Positions 13,496-24,036 of a DNA stretch of 64,000 nt are shown piece by piece; the first letter of the stretch is position 1, and every line of letters begins with the position of its first letter. A model generated the notes under the pieces. The model saw nothing but the letters and a program-made list of their open reading frames with translations. It had not been told where the DNA came from and searched no databases. The DNA comes from Apricaphanius iberus. Lineage: Eukaryota > Chordata > Actinopteri > Cyprinodontiformes > Aphaniidae. Position numbers and translations under genes: made by a program. The stretch lies in the NCBI GenBank assembly GCA_028564705.1, contig JAPXFQ010002732.1, positions 372,001-436,000 of the forward strand, read 5' to 3'.

Positions 13496-14558
13496 ATAAT
13501 TAGTGTACTCAAATTTGACATACTTTTGTGTACTTGAAGCAACACTAATCATCATTAATTCTTCAATTGTGTTCATGATTAGTTAAATTGAAGCATGCTA
13601 TTTTGGAACAACTCATTTTGTACTAAATATATTTTAATAGTAATTAAATTGTAGTAAAGCTCAACTTTACCTGTATTTATTATACTTTTATGTGCTAAAA
13701 TGGAACAACTTAAAATATATTCAGTATACTTTAAATATACGGTCTTACATGTACTAATATATACTTAATTAGTAAAATTACCCATTACCCGTAAAATTAA
13801 AGCATACTTTCCATTGTAAGTAGTGTACATTAAGAATTATTTGTTAACATACTAAAAATATATAAACTTTATGCTACTTATATATTCTTAATATGCTAAG
13901 ATGTTTAATTATAATATCAGTTTATTTCAAACTCTAACAGAATATACTTTCATACATGAAATTATTACTAAAATGTTATATTATTATTATCTACCTTGCA
14001 ACTTGTGATGCAACAACTCCATGCTCTTATACATCAGAAAATAATGCTATCCATGCAGGTAGTAGTGACTTATCTGATAATTAAGTAGTGCTTTTCCCCA
14101 AGACGTCTGTTTTTGTAACGTTGCTTTGACTCACGGTTCTGTGTCAGGTTTCTCCCAAGTGAATTATGGGTAATTTCTTCTGTTTTCCTTTTGGACACGT
14201 TTAAAAACATATACATTAACTAAAACCCATAAAATAAGGTTTACTTACCAACCTGTTAACTTCTCTGCTTTTATATATATGAATATAATATTTTTTTTAC
14301 CAAACTGATTAAACATTACAGAACAGCTGCAAGAATTACTATCTGTGTAATATACACACAGTAATAAATGTATAAAAGAACGGAAGAACTAGCGTGAATA
14401 ACTTTACTTCATAACCGGACTCAAATGTAACTTAAAATACACTCAAACTTAATATTAGAGTGTTGTTATTAAAAAGTGTACTTTTAAAGTATGCTTTCAG
14501 TGTATCTTACAATAACAATTCTGAGCATACAATTTAAAATATATCAAATATATGTGAA
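13496..14558. mobile_element. AT-rich insertion splitting the LINE
   Basis: This block interrupts LINE sequence that is continuous in type on both sides (13010-13495 and 14560-15046). It is strongly AT-rich and repeatedly uses words such as GTGTACTT, AGTATACTT and AATATACTT, in both orientations. That suggests a non-autonomous DNA element built from short inverted motifs. I could not fix terminal repeats or a target duplication, and a LINE deletion may also have occurred at the junction. Family unknown. Confidence 0.45.
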
Positions 14559-14559
14559 A

Positions 14560-15046
14560 AAACAGAGTCCATTATTACACCTGGTTGGTAGTTTCTATTT
14601 GGACCAACTGAAGTTGTTAACTGATATTCAATCGATTTCTTTTGGGTCTGAAGATAAACACTTCAGTTTTGTTTTTGTTAAGTTGTAGGAAATTATGGGA
14701 CATCCAGCTGTTAATTTGCTGAATGCATTTATTGAGGATTTGCACGGGTTTAATGTCACCTGGTGACATTTCGATATAAAGCTGAGTGTCATCACCATAG
14801 TTGTGGTAGGTATTATTTGTTGTTATAATATGGCTTAATGGAAGCATGTAAATGCTAAATAGGAGGGGCCCTAGGATGGAACGGTGGGGGACCCAGCATG
14901 TGATTTATGTGTTTTGTGATGAGAAATGGCTAATTGACACAAAGAAGTTCCTGTACCTGAGGTAGGATTTGAACCAGTTAAGTGCCATACCAGAGAGTCC
15001 AACCCAGCTCTCTAGACATTCCAGTAATATATCAAGATCAACGGTC
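14560..15046 (-). mobile_element. Split LINE (Rex1/L2-like), part 2, RT region
   Basis: This is antisense LINE sequence continuing the element broken at 13495. It encodes the palm of the reverse transcriptase and ends abruptly near 15046, where unrelated sequence begins. The RT segment is given separately at 14617-14847. The DNA between the RT region and the C-terminal piece in part 1 is missing, so the two parts do not abut exactly after removal of the insert. Confidence 0.75.
14617..14847 (-). pseudogene. Reverse transcriptase fragment with YGDD box
   Basis: An open frame of 76 codons shows the RT active-site box as [11 protein letters not shown] (residues 16-26), then [16 protein letters not shown] (about 51-66). 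These correspond to YADDTQLY and LLLNSDKTEV in the LINE at 9347-9817. Alanine to glycine at the second position of the box keeps both catalytic aspartates. The frame is broken upstream and downstream, so it is a relic. Confidence 0.75.
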
Positions 15047-15093
15047 TAATAGTAATGGTACTGTGGTTTTACCACAGTCAGTATTCATAAGGT

Positions 15094-15224
15094 TGTCTTT
15101 TTTTTTTTTTTACGTGTCCTCGTTAGCAGTTTGCTACTCAGAATTGGTGTCTGAGTACCAAGTACAAGCCCAACAGATTTACTTCCCCAAGCAGAGCATT
15201 ACAGCTTTGCTGTAGTACTCCACT

Positions 15225-15225
<1 letters not shown>
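15094..15225. repeat. Hairpin-bearing dispersed repeat, copy 1
   Basis: The core CAGAATTGGTGTCTGAGTAC is shared exactly with 18620-18720, along with the flanking words GTGTCC and CCAAGTACAAG and the ending CATTA.AGCTT. The core can fold as TACTCAG / CTGAGTA around a short loop. It follows a T-rich run and is followed by an (AT)n tract. Family not recognised. Confidence 0.6.

Positions 15226-15226
<1 letters not shown>

Positions 15227-15260
<34 letters not shown>
15227..15260. repeat. (AT)17 microsatellite
   Basis: This is an uninterrupted AT dinucleotide run of 34 bp. Confidence 0.95.
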
Positions 15261-15262
<2 letters not shown>

Positions 15263-15266
<4 letters not shown>

Positions 15267-18200
15267 GAAAAATCTTTATTAGTGATTACTGTGGGTTTAA
15301 TTTCTAAAAGTTATGGAATCAACATTGAGATAAGAAGGAAAAAAGAAGGAAGATGAAGAAGAAACAGGACCGTTAGAAGTGTGACCTGACGATACAAGAT
15401 AGGGAGGTAAACAAAGGACACAAGAAAACATCCCAGTCTTCCACATCTGTTGGACGACAGAGAAGTGGGAAAAACAAAACAAACAAAAACAACCAATAGA
15501 ACAGAACAACATGAACAGAACGGATCTAGTAATATGAACGAGAGGGTGACAATCTTTCGGAATTCCAACGGGTCACGAGATTCCTGCAGGATTCCCGCGG
15601 GACGGGAGTCAATTTTCACTGTTGGTAACGTGATTTGGACGGGACAGGAAATAATCCACGGGATCGGACGGGAAACCGGAAATTAGACATATAATATTTT
15701 TTATTTACATTTATCTTGTCAGATATCAGGGAATTAGCTTTAAAAATGACGCTGTGGTCTGGTACCAATGTGTTTGGTTCTTAACTCCGCTGCAAAATGC
15801 AATTCCATCTGGTCTACTACACTGCACGCACAAAAACTAAAACTGCTACGTTGTTGCTGCACCACCTGGATAAACGGGTAAGTATATGATATCCGACTGA
15901 AAATGCGTGTATCTTAATAGTTTGGTAGTCAGATGAATCGAGTCCATTCATGACGTGGTAAGGTGGCCAAACAGCGAGACTGCAGGATATGGTTAAAGAT
16001 GGCGGATAAAGCTAAATAGATGATCTTTCACTACTTTCACTACACACAAAAATGGATTAATGAACACAACACTAATATTTCTGGTAAGCCAACGCAGCCC
16101 CCCCCCCCAGTTAAAGCCGCAGTGGATTTACACCCTCCCCAGGCCGCAACAAGCCAGCACCCAGATCAACCGGGTCTACGGGATCTACGGGAATTTCCCT
16201 GATAGAAACTTATATTTAATGTAGCAATTTAATTTTAATATTTCTTTTGGCGATTGAGAGATTATTTTTGCAATAAATTATCTTTAGATAAAGTACTGTT
16301 CAGTTACTCAACTGTATGAATTTCATTTTGTTGTTTTCTGCTACATATAAGCACTGGCATGGTACTATTTTGTTTAGGGGGGGTGGGCAGGTAACTTCTG
16401 GGAGACAATGGAAGTAGAATTACTGTCCGGTTCCCTTCAATATTAAATGTCTGTTACTACCAGTTGGGAGAATGGCAGGATATCAGTCACGTGATCAAAA
16501 GGGGTCCAGGGAATCCAATGAACACAACAGACAGTAAAGTTGTGGGGGAGTTGCTAGCTTTGAACATTTCAAAGACCCTAAAAACCTAAGATAAAATGCT
16601 GTCAACCTACCCTGAAATGCAAGGATTGCATGAATCAAAGAAGCAGTAAAAAGGCTTAATGGAACTGAACAATGACAAATTTTAGACGAAAACCTATTAG
16701 AGCCTGAGAATTTCTTATGAATAGGGTACAGGCTTAGGAACTCTAAATAGCCAAGGAACAACAACAATAAAATGGTTTGGATCAAAGAGTATTCATATGT
16801 TGAACTGAACAGACGATGTCTTGGCCAAAATCTATAAAGAAAAACGTACATACTTCTGTTCATGTTCTCAGGCACTCCGGATTCAATTTGACTGAGCTTG
16901 AGCTGTACTTAACAAACAGTAATAATTAAAGATGTAATCTCTAGACATCCAAAGTGTTAGAGACATACCCTTAATAGACTTGTGGAGGCTGAATAACAAT
17001 GCTTGCCAACCAACTGTTTTAGTTTCTATTGATAAAATATTTGTAAAGCCATTTATAATTTTTTTTCCCTTTCCAGTGAATGAACTGGTTTATCTATCGA
17101 ATAAGTCTCCAATAAAGTACATGAATATTTGTGGTTGTTGGGTTGACAACAGGGAACAGTTTGTGTGGTAATATTACCCTTGCATGGCACTTGAGATTCG
17201 CAGGTTCTTTTACCACTGGAATGTTGCTGTACGCCAAGCAGCAGCATTAGACTCTGCGGGAAAAGCATTGAGTCAACGATGTGTGCATTTACGTACATAT
17301 ATACTGAATGTGTGTGCGTGAGAGAGAGAGAGCAGTGCTTACTTTTGTGCAAGCTTGAGCAGTCTGTTCTGGCAGAGTGCAAAGAGTAAACTGCGACGAG
17401 AGACCTCAGTTAGTACTCCTCACACGCACGGCTACAGTGGCATGCGTTCACATATGTCGCTGACTATTCCTAAATGTGTTTTTAAATTGCCAGATGATTG
17501 CTTCCAGACACATAAACACACATGCGCATATTAATATGAACACTCAACAGAATGCAAATCACATGAGATCCAGCAGACGTGTGCGATTCCTACTGAGAGA
17601 GATAGTGGCTGCAGGGAAGCAGTTGGCTGCTTAAAGCACCCGAAGCATGTGTCAGCTCCGCCCTCTATCCCACGCTGGAGATCTGCATTTTAACTAAACA
17701 TCTGGCTGTGTCAGCACCAGTTTGTCACAGCAGGGACGCAATGCACCCCCACCCCTCAACACCACTGACACTGGAAAGAAAAACTGTCATACACACACCT
17801 CCTTCCCCTTCCTGTGTCTTTCCTCTTTTATGTTGGAAGGCTGCATTCATCGAAAATCAAACACTAGTTCCAGTTGCTATAAAATCAAGCAGTTTGGCCT
17901 CGACAAAAAAATGAAGGGTAAAAGCATGCCAGTGTTTACCCACACGTGTCAGATGTCCTAAAACATGAGATGTTTACATACGGTAGTTAAATGAAACCAC
18001 CCGCTGGGCTGCAGCAATTAATCAGCTGCCACCTAAACTGCATTAATATTAAGGTTGAGTCACCACATTAAATGCATAATCCTTCAGGGAAAGTGGCTTG
18101 TTTTAAATGGGAGAATGTAATAGAAATTTCATAGATCTGTTTCAGTTTCAGGGTTTAGGAACATTGATGTTCTGCTGTGGAAATGATCTTAGGTTTTACA

Positions 18201-18619
18201 TTGACAAGGGAACTTACTGCATCCTCATCTGGATGTTTAAAAGAAATAAAATAGGACATGTGTCATGTTTAATTAATTCTGACACTGGTTGTCAAATAAT
18301 TCGTATCTTTTCATGAATATGAACCAACACATCAAATCTACAAAGCAAAGTGACAACAATTAAAATAAAGGTGTTTTATTATTGACTGCAGTGGCTTTTT
18401 TCTATTACCTGACTTTGCATTTTGTTAATCTCAGAGCTCTCTTCAGAGAGTAAAAGGCAGCATGAATATTAGTATTCTGGCTAGCATTATGCTGCTGTTC
18501 TACATATTGGTTATTGTGTCTTGTTGCAAAAGACTTTCAGTTAAACCAAAGAAAAATCAACCTCTAAAATTTCTTATCATGTAGCTATTGGTTCTGTATG
18601 GAAAGGAATAGTGCCACCC
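15263..18619. other. Mostly unrecognised stretch
   Basis: No gene recognised. A CG-richer block at 15545-16205 may be a decayed element (listed separately). Open frames at 16495-16875 and 17053-17382 (minus) show no motif. The rest is ordinary AT-rich sequence with short GA and CA runs near 17320-17530. Confidence 0.5.
15545..16205. mobile_element. Possible decayed DNA element with GGGAAT/ACGGG termini
   Basis: The left side carries repeated GATTCC, CGGGACGGG and ACGGGA words (15570-15680). The right side carries CGGGTCTACGGGATCTACGG (16170-16190) followed by GAATTTCCCT. The two sides resemble an inverted pair only loosely, and no target duplication was found. A run of 11 C lies at 16098-16108. 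The call rests on unusual composition and weak inverted similarity. Confidence 0.3.
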
Positions 18620-18720
18620 TTTTTTTTGTCTTTCTTTTTGTAGCGTGTCCTGTATGGCAGTGTGGTACTCAGAATTGGTGTCTGAGTACCAAGTACAAGA
18701 CATTATAGCTTATATAATAG
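18620..18720. repeat. Hairpin-bearing dispersed repeat, copy 2
   Basis: The copy contains a perfect 9-bp inverted repeat, GGTACTCAG at 18664-18672 and CTGAGTACC at 18682-18690, around a 9-nt loop. It aligns with copy 1 at 15094-15225 except that about 28 bp present in copy 1 after CAAGTACAAG are missing here. Both copies are in the same orientation, about 3.5 kb apart. Confidence 0.6.
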
Positions 18721-19402
18721 TGTCATTCTGCTGGGAATCACTTTATGTCCTTTAACAAGAAAATGGCAGCGTGTCTTGAATAAGAAAAACATGAATACAA
18801 GGGTAGCCTAGGATAAGCATGTAAACAGTTTGATGTAGAGCAGAAACTGCATGACTGCCTGGAAGAAGATGGAGCAGCTGGCTGAGCTGATCAATTTGCG
18901 ACTCACATGACGCTGTGTGCTCGTAGATGGAGGTCGGGCTCAGTTTAGAGCTGGTCTCTGGTAACTTATCAACGTTTTCTCCTTGTGATTTTCATGCTTT
19001 TGGATAGCAGAATAAATTACATTTTAGTACAGGTACAACTGTAGCAACAACAAAATGCAGGTATGTTGGACCAGGAGCATTTGTAAATATTGCAGGGCAG
19101 CGGCCCTCAGCACTGAGAGGACTGCTGGATTTTTGTTTTTGACTCATAAAAACTTTAGATATTCTAACAGGCTAATGGGGAATACCTTCGTATAAACATA
19201 AAGTGGTGGGTCTCCTATGAAACCAATGAATGTCTGATGTAAAAGCCTAATTTAATGATCAGAGTAAGGGAGACCAGTACGACGAAGAATGGCAGGTACA
19301 TTCTGGGGAAAAAACCTGGTAGAGGCTACAGAAGACTTAGGCAGGAGTTCATCTTCCAGAAGAATAACAACTCTAATCATACAGACCTGGCTACACTGGA
19401 AT
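18721..19402. other. Unrecognised non-coding stretch
   Basis: Nothing recognised. Two overlapping frames near 19255-19540 run into the MITE at 19403 and are not considered coding. Confidence 0.5.
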
Positions 19403-19623
19403 TGGTCTCCAACTCCAGTCTTCGAGGGCCGGTGCCCCGCAACTTTTGGATTTGCCCCTTGTCCAACACACCTACATTTTGTTGTTGAATTGCCTCCTCT
19501 GCTGGTAGTTAGGTTCTCCAGAGTCCTGCTGATGATTTAATTATTTGACTCAGGTGTTTTGAAACGGAGACGTATAAATGCTGCAGGATTGCAGCCCTTG
19601 ATGACTGGAGTTTGAGCCCCCTG
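19403..19623. mobile_element. MITE (hAT-like), copy 1
   Basis: The left end reads TGGTCTCCAACTCCAGTC followed by TTCGAGGGC. The right end read backwards gives CAGGGGGCTCAAACTCCAGT followed by CATCAAGGGC, so the two form an imperfect inverted repeat. The interior is about 170 bp with no coding capacity. A related copy is at 21775-21951. Elements with this TCCAACTCCAGTCCTCGAGG-type end are common in teleosts. Confidence 0.7.
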
Positions 19624-21619
19624 GTTTAAATGTTGGCATATTATGTTAGAATGGCCAGACCAGACCGGCTGAATACTTATGAATAACCAAAAGGCTCCCT
19701 GTGACCGATAGTAATGCTGGAACTGATGGCTACATTGTCTTTTGAAAGAGGCTATAGACTGATATCTATCACCAATGTGTAAAAGATAAAATATGTAAGA
19801 TAAATATATATTTTTCATTACTCAGTTTCTTTTCTGTTTTCCATTAGCAGCACGCGTCAAGAAAAGCCATAGTACAGACAGTTGACTTTCAGTACTGTAA
19901 ACGTTTTTGCCCCCACTCATGCGTTACTCATGTCCAACAGAGGCACACAGTGAGTATTGACAGTTGGCATCTCTGGAGAGAAAAAAATAATAATCTTAAT
20001 CTCCTAATCTCAAGGTAAGACTTTCAAAGTTGATTTATAAATGCACCAGTTGTCTGTAATGTGAACATGTTCTCCATGCTCTCCCGGGCTGAAATCTCAC
20101 CCAGACTTTGCACTTGTCTGTAACTACGGCAATGAGTCAAAGCACCGTAAATCACAAAGTTCTGTTCTCAAGTTTTCATCAATATATCCCCGGAGTTGTT
20201 GCTGCTTTCAACACAGAGCACATACACACTCCTTTACTCTGAAGAATAGAGGTCCTTGGTGATTAGGCCTACACTGTATCGACAGTTTGGTGGGTATGAA
20301 GCAGCAGTCCCCTAAAGAGCCCCATTACCTTTGATTTAAAATGTACAGAGAGACTAGCCAAGTGATCCAGTCCCCTGTCTGAGAATGCTAGTTCAGTTTT
20401 GTTCATTCATCGGGAAAGGGAGAAGGAAAAAAAAAGCAATTCATGGGAGAGATAATTTAATCTTTTGAAAAATACCCCATTTGTTTTCCATGAATAACAT
20501 TTTGGCAGTGTTCTGTGCATTCAGTTGGCCAGCGGCAAAATAAAACATGCATTTAAGAAGAGACGGTGTCCTTCAACTGCATTTATTTTCATGCAATGTT
20601 TGTTGAAATTATTACAGAATCCATATTGACTACAGAATTAAACCGTGTTGAACCTTCAGTTTTAAACTGAGGCTGAGCGATCAGAGCTTAGAAATGGTGC
20701 TTCCACAGTAGCTCCAGTTGTCATCATGGCAGACAAGAGAGGGAAAAAAAAACATCTTTGTCTCCCAGCGCACCGGTTTCCATCATAAATCACCCCACAT
20801 CCCGCAGCCGAATATGCTCACAATTTGCCAGCATGTCAAATATCATGAGGGAGAAATAAATGTGGTCTTCAAAGCTCTGAAAGCATTTTCCTCTTTAAAT
20901 CACAAACACCAGAGGTCCGCAAACAATCTCTTAATATGTTGCTCTGGAATATGCTCTCAACATGTGGCCAAAGGGGAGTCATGACTTATTTCAGAGCAAC
21001 TGTGTTTATGTAGCTGTTTCTCTACACCTCATACAGCTTCAGCAAGAGGTTTGCACTTCTTATTCCCATCTTGACTCAAGATATTTGTCATATTTTCAGT
21101 GGCAGTGGTGGAAAATTATTTTCTGTGATTAATTGTGTTTGACAGCCTAGTCTGCTGGTGGGTTTTCCTGTTTCCAAACCGGGTGGTTTGAATCAGAACT
21201 GACACCAATGGAGAGCTGAGAAGTTTAGGTTTACAGACAGTTTCTGCATGAGTGTTCTTAAAGTCCTAACCCTCGCCAACTGTTGATAAAACAATTGTTT
21301 GAGTAACAGGAAATTTAAAGCCAATTGTTGAAATATTAGTGTCCCTGTATTTAGGCATGTGATGCATAAAATACCACAAATATTTGAAGCAGATCAATCA
21401 AACATACTGTAAATGTAAAGTCCAATGAAGGGTAGGCAACCTGGCCATTCGAAGCATGCCAGGGGTAACTCATCAGCAGTTTTACCTTCTAAAACCCATA
21501 CTGAAACAAAGCAGTTAGTTATGATGGAAAGATTGCATTAATTGCATTGTATTGTAATATTGTTATTTGTTAAGGGTTTCGGCTGTTATTTTAACATTCC
21601 ACTCTCTATAGCCAATTAA
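19624..21619. other. Unrecognised non-coding stretch
   Basis: No repeat family or gene recognised. The frames at 19537-19818 (minus) and 20718-20984 (plus) lack motifs. Confidence 0.5.
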
Positions 21620-22078
21620 CTTTGCAGTGTAACGGTGCCTATGTCCAGTGTTCCTTGGGCAAGAAGTGGGGTACACCCTGAACAGGTTGCAAGTCAATCA
21701 CAGGGCAACAAAGAGATGCACAGGGCAAACAATTATTGCATGTGCACACTCACCCCTAAAGACAATTTAGAATGGGGGTTCCTAAGTCCACTCCTTGAGG
21801 TCTTACATCTTTTAGATGCATCCCTTTATCATCGCACCTGAATCAAATGAATGGCCCTTTATCAGGCCTCTGCATAGCTGAATGACTGCAGATGATAGGA
21901 TTCAGCTAATTGATTTAATTGATTTGAGGACTGGACTTGGACACCTCTGATTAAGAGTGGAAAAGAAAAAGGTCCAATTTTTAGACTAAATGCAGAAAAA
22001 ATCCAGGGTGGGATTCAAACCTAGAACCTTCTTGTTGCAAGATTTACAACAATTACTTACTACGACCCTTTTCAGTGG
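21620..22078 (-). mobile_element. tRNA-derived SINE, antisense, split by a MITE
   Basis: The 3' body lies at 21620-21774 and matches in reverse the SINE body seen at 29043-29357 (words such as GGGTACACC, CAGGGCAACA and GACAATTTAGA). The 5' head lies at 21952-22078 and contains, on the minus strand, GGTTTGAATCC. That is one base from the RNA polymerase III box B consensus GGTTCGANTCC. The box A region is too worn to call. The MITE at 21775-21951 sits between the halves. Confidence 0.8.
21775..21951. mobile_element. MITE (hAT-like), copy 2, inside the SINE
   Basis: The left end GGGGTTCCTAAGTCCACTCC and the reversed right end CAGAGGTGTCCAAGTCCAGT form an imperfect inverted repeat. The flanking 8-mers TTAGAATG (21767-21774) and TAAGAGTG (21952-21959) match at 6 of 8, consistent with a hAT-length target duplication. 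The host SINE resumes directly on the far side. Same family as 19403-19623. Confidence 0.75.
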
Positions 22079-22161
22079 AATTTCCATGATATCTATTTGA
22101 GCCATTTAAGAATACATTTTCCTATACAGAGTCCCAGAAAGATGCTTTTTTTAAATCAGTG

Positions 22162-22345
22162 CTATGGGGGTGGATAGCGCAGATGCCCCTTGTACAGAGG
22201 TCTCAGCCCTTGACGCAGTCGTTCCTGGTTCGAGTTCCGCCTGGTGGACCTTTGGCACATATTCTCCCCGACTTATCTCTCTCCCTTTCTATTTACTGTC
22301 CAATTTCAAATAAAGCCCTCTATGGCCACAAAACCTTTAAAAAAT
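22162..22345 (+). mobile_element. tRNA-derived SINE, sense
   Basis: The head has a box A-like TAGCGCAGATG (22175-22185) and a box B-like GGTTCGAGTTCC with one extra base (22227-22238). The body continues with CTCTCCCTTTCT and ATTTCAAATAAAGCC, the tail style of a widespread teleost SINE. It ends in an A-rich run just before the target duplication of the hAT at 22359. Box spacing and tail are seen; the family is from recognition. Confidence 0.8.
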
Positions 22346-22628
22346 CAATGCTATGTACTAAGGGTGTCATGATCTAGATTTTTTATAAAAATTACGACCT
22401 TGCACATAAAAATCCAAAAGAGGATCGCAATCACCTACTGCCATGTTTACATATGGTGCATCCCACTTGGGACTCCGTAATAACAGTTAGCAGACAACCG
22501 TCTCATCACAAGGAACCACACATTGCATTTTCCCTAAGAAGTAACTCTCACTAATTCTCATACAACTCACAACAACACCTGGTAACATTTTAATTGACTG
22601 TATCACATCCCCCGTGATCAGAGCACAC

Positions 22629-23005
22629 TAGAGCTGTGTTGAAATGATCGAAAAATCGATTCTGAATCGATTCTTGTAGAAATCAAATCGAATCGATTCA
22701 CAAGTTAAAAAATCGATTTCATTTTTTAGAATAGTTAGCCCTTTTTAAAGCTGAAATAGGAAGGAAAAGTCCAGATGGCCATTTTAAGTTTTGTGTCTGA
22801 AAGGGTTAATACAGTTTCCCATGGTGAACTGTTACTTACCCGGTCTTAAGTCATTGAATTCCAGGCGTATAATTAAGATAACAGTAAAAAAAAAGTGTTT
22901 TTAATAGCACTGACCAATATCAATATCCAACTGGATCAGATTGAATTGAATCGAATCGAATCAAATCGATTCCGACTCTTGAGAATTGGAATCGAATCGA
23001 ACCTT
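22629..23005. mobile_element. Partial hAT-like element nested in 22359-24359
   Basis: Its left end TAGAGCTGTGTTGAAATGAT resembles the reversed right end of the element at 42279-42968 (TAGAGCTGTTGAAATTAAT). Dense ATCGATTC/GAATCGAT words follow on both sides of an interior of about 200 bp. No matching right terminus or target duplication was found near 23005, so that side is truncated or too diverged. Confidence 0.5.
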
Positions 23006-23660
23006 GAACGTTAGCAAGTAGCTATTAGCTAAGCTACTGCTCAACCACGGCTAGGATAGATGAAGCAGCGGGCTCACAGCTAAAGACGCTCCTTCTGCTC
23101 TCAAATCACCGGTGAGGAAATTTTGAGTTCCTGGCGAGTTAAGTCCACATTTGTATTGTAAACAAGAGGACCGCTGTTAGCTGCATTTTGCTCAGTCCAA
23201 TTAGCTATCTGGAGCATTGTGTCTCCAGTCGTTCTGCAGTAACTAAAAGATGCACTAGATTGATTGCATCCTCTGTTACTAATAATTTCTGTTTTGAAAA
23301 AAATACTGTTACACTTTTATTATAAATAAATTAGTTCAATTTGACCATTAACTCTTTAAGCGCCCTGGTCGCAATATTGCGACAGGCAATATTGCTGCCT
23401 TTAACGAGCCACGGCGGCAGATATGACCGCTAATTTAATTACTACATTGCATCAGGAGATGGCGGACATATTTAACTTCAATTTAAGCTACATTTCTGGG
23501 TGTGTTACCATGGAACATTTTGGAGTAAATCAGATTTTTATGCAGCTCCGCCGGTGGGGGAGTCCGCGTGCAGCTGCTGCTGTCATAGCATAGAGAGAGT
23601 GAGTTTTAGAAAGATAAAACGTATGATTTTTGAGACGTCTGAGTTACCCACCGTGAAGTA

Positions 23661-23858
23661 ATGGCTAATTCAGATTCTGAAGAGGAATATTTACCCTCTG
23701 ATCAAGAGGTTCTGTTGTCCAGGGTGAAAGAGAGCAAAACTCAAGCAGCACACAGCAACAGCTGGCCAGTCCCATTCGCCATGCCACCCCACAGCAGCAA
23801 TAGGTGCGATGCTGTTCGTCACGTTCTCCCGCTGAGAGAAAGGTATGTGATCGGGTAG
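23661..23858 (+). pseudogene. N-terminal remnant of a piggyBac transposase
   Basis: This frame of 65 codons starts MANSDSEEEYLPSD. An acidic, serine-rich start of this type is usual for piggyBac transposases. The frame stops well before any DDD catalytic core, which would need several hundred more codons. The sequence that follows up to the right terminus is non-coding. The call depends mainly on position inside an element with TTAA duplications and piggyBac-type ends. Confidence 0.6.
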
Positions 23859-24011
23859 CAAGAGTGGTCATACAACGCTTATCGTGACAGAAGAAGCAGG
23901 AATATTAAAATCTGAGGAAATAGCAGCAGGCTCTGTGGAAAACGTAAGATAAATCAGACTGCTAATAAGCTGGTAAACAGCAGTAGGCTAAAATTCACTT
24001 CCCCACTGGAA

Positions 24012-24036
24012 ATGATGATGATGATGATGATGATGA
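24012..24036 (+). repeat. (ATG)n microsatellite
   Basis: About eight tandem ATG triplets lie inside the piggyBac derivative. Confidence 0.9.

Noticed and set aside
15227..15260. AT tract considered as a replication origin or matrix attachment site
   Set aside because: A plain microsatellite gives no specific evidence for either.
17990..18070. Segment with several ATTA/TTAAT words considered as a homeobox-bound enhancer
   Set aside because: Such words are expected by chance in AT-rich DNA; without conservation data it cannot be supported.
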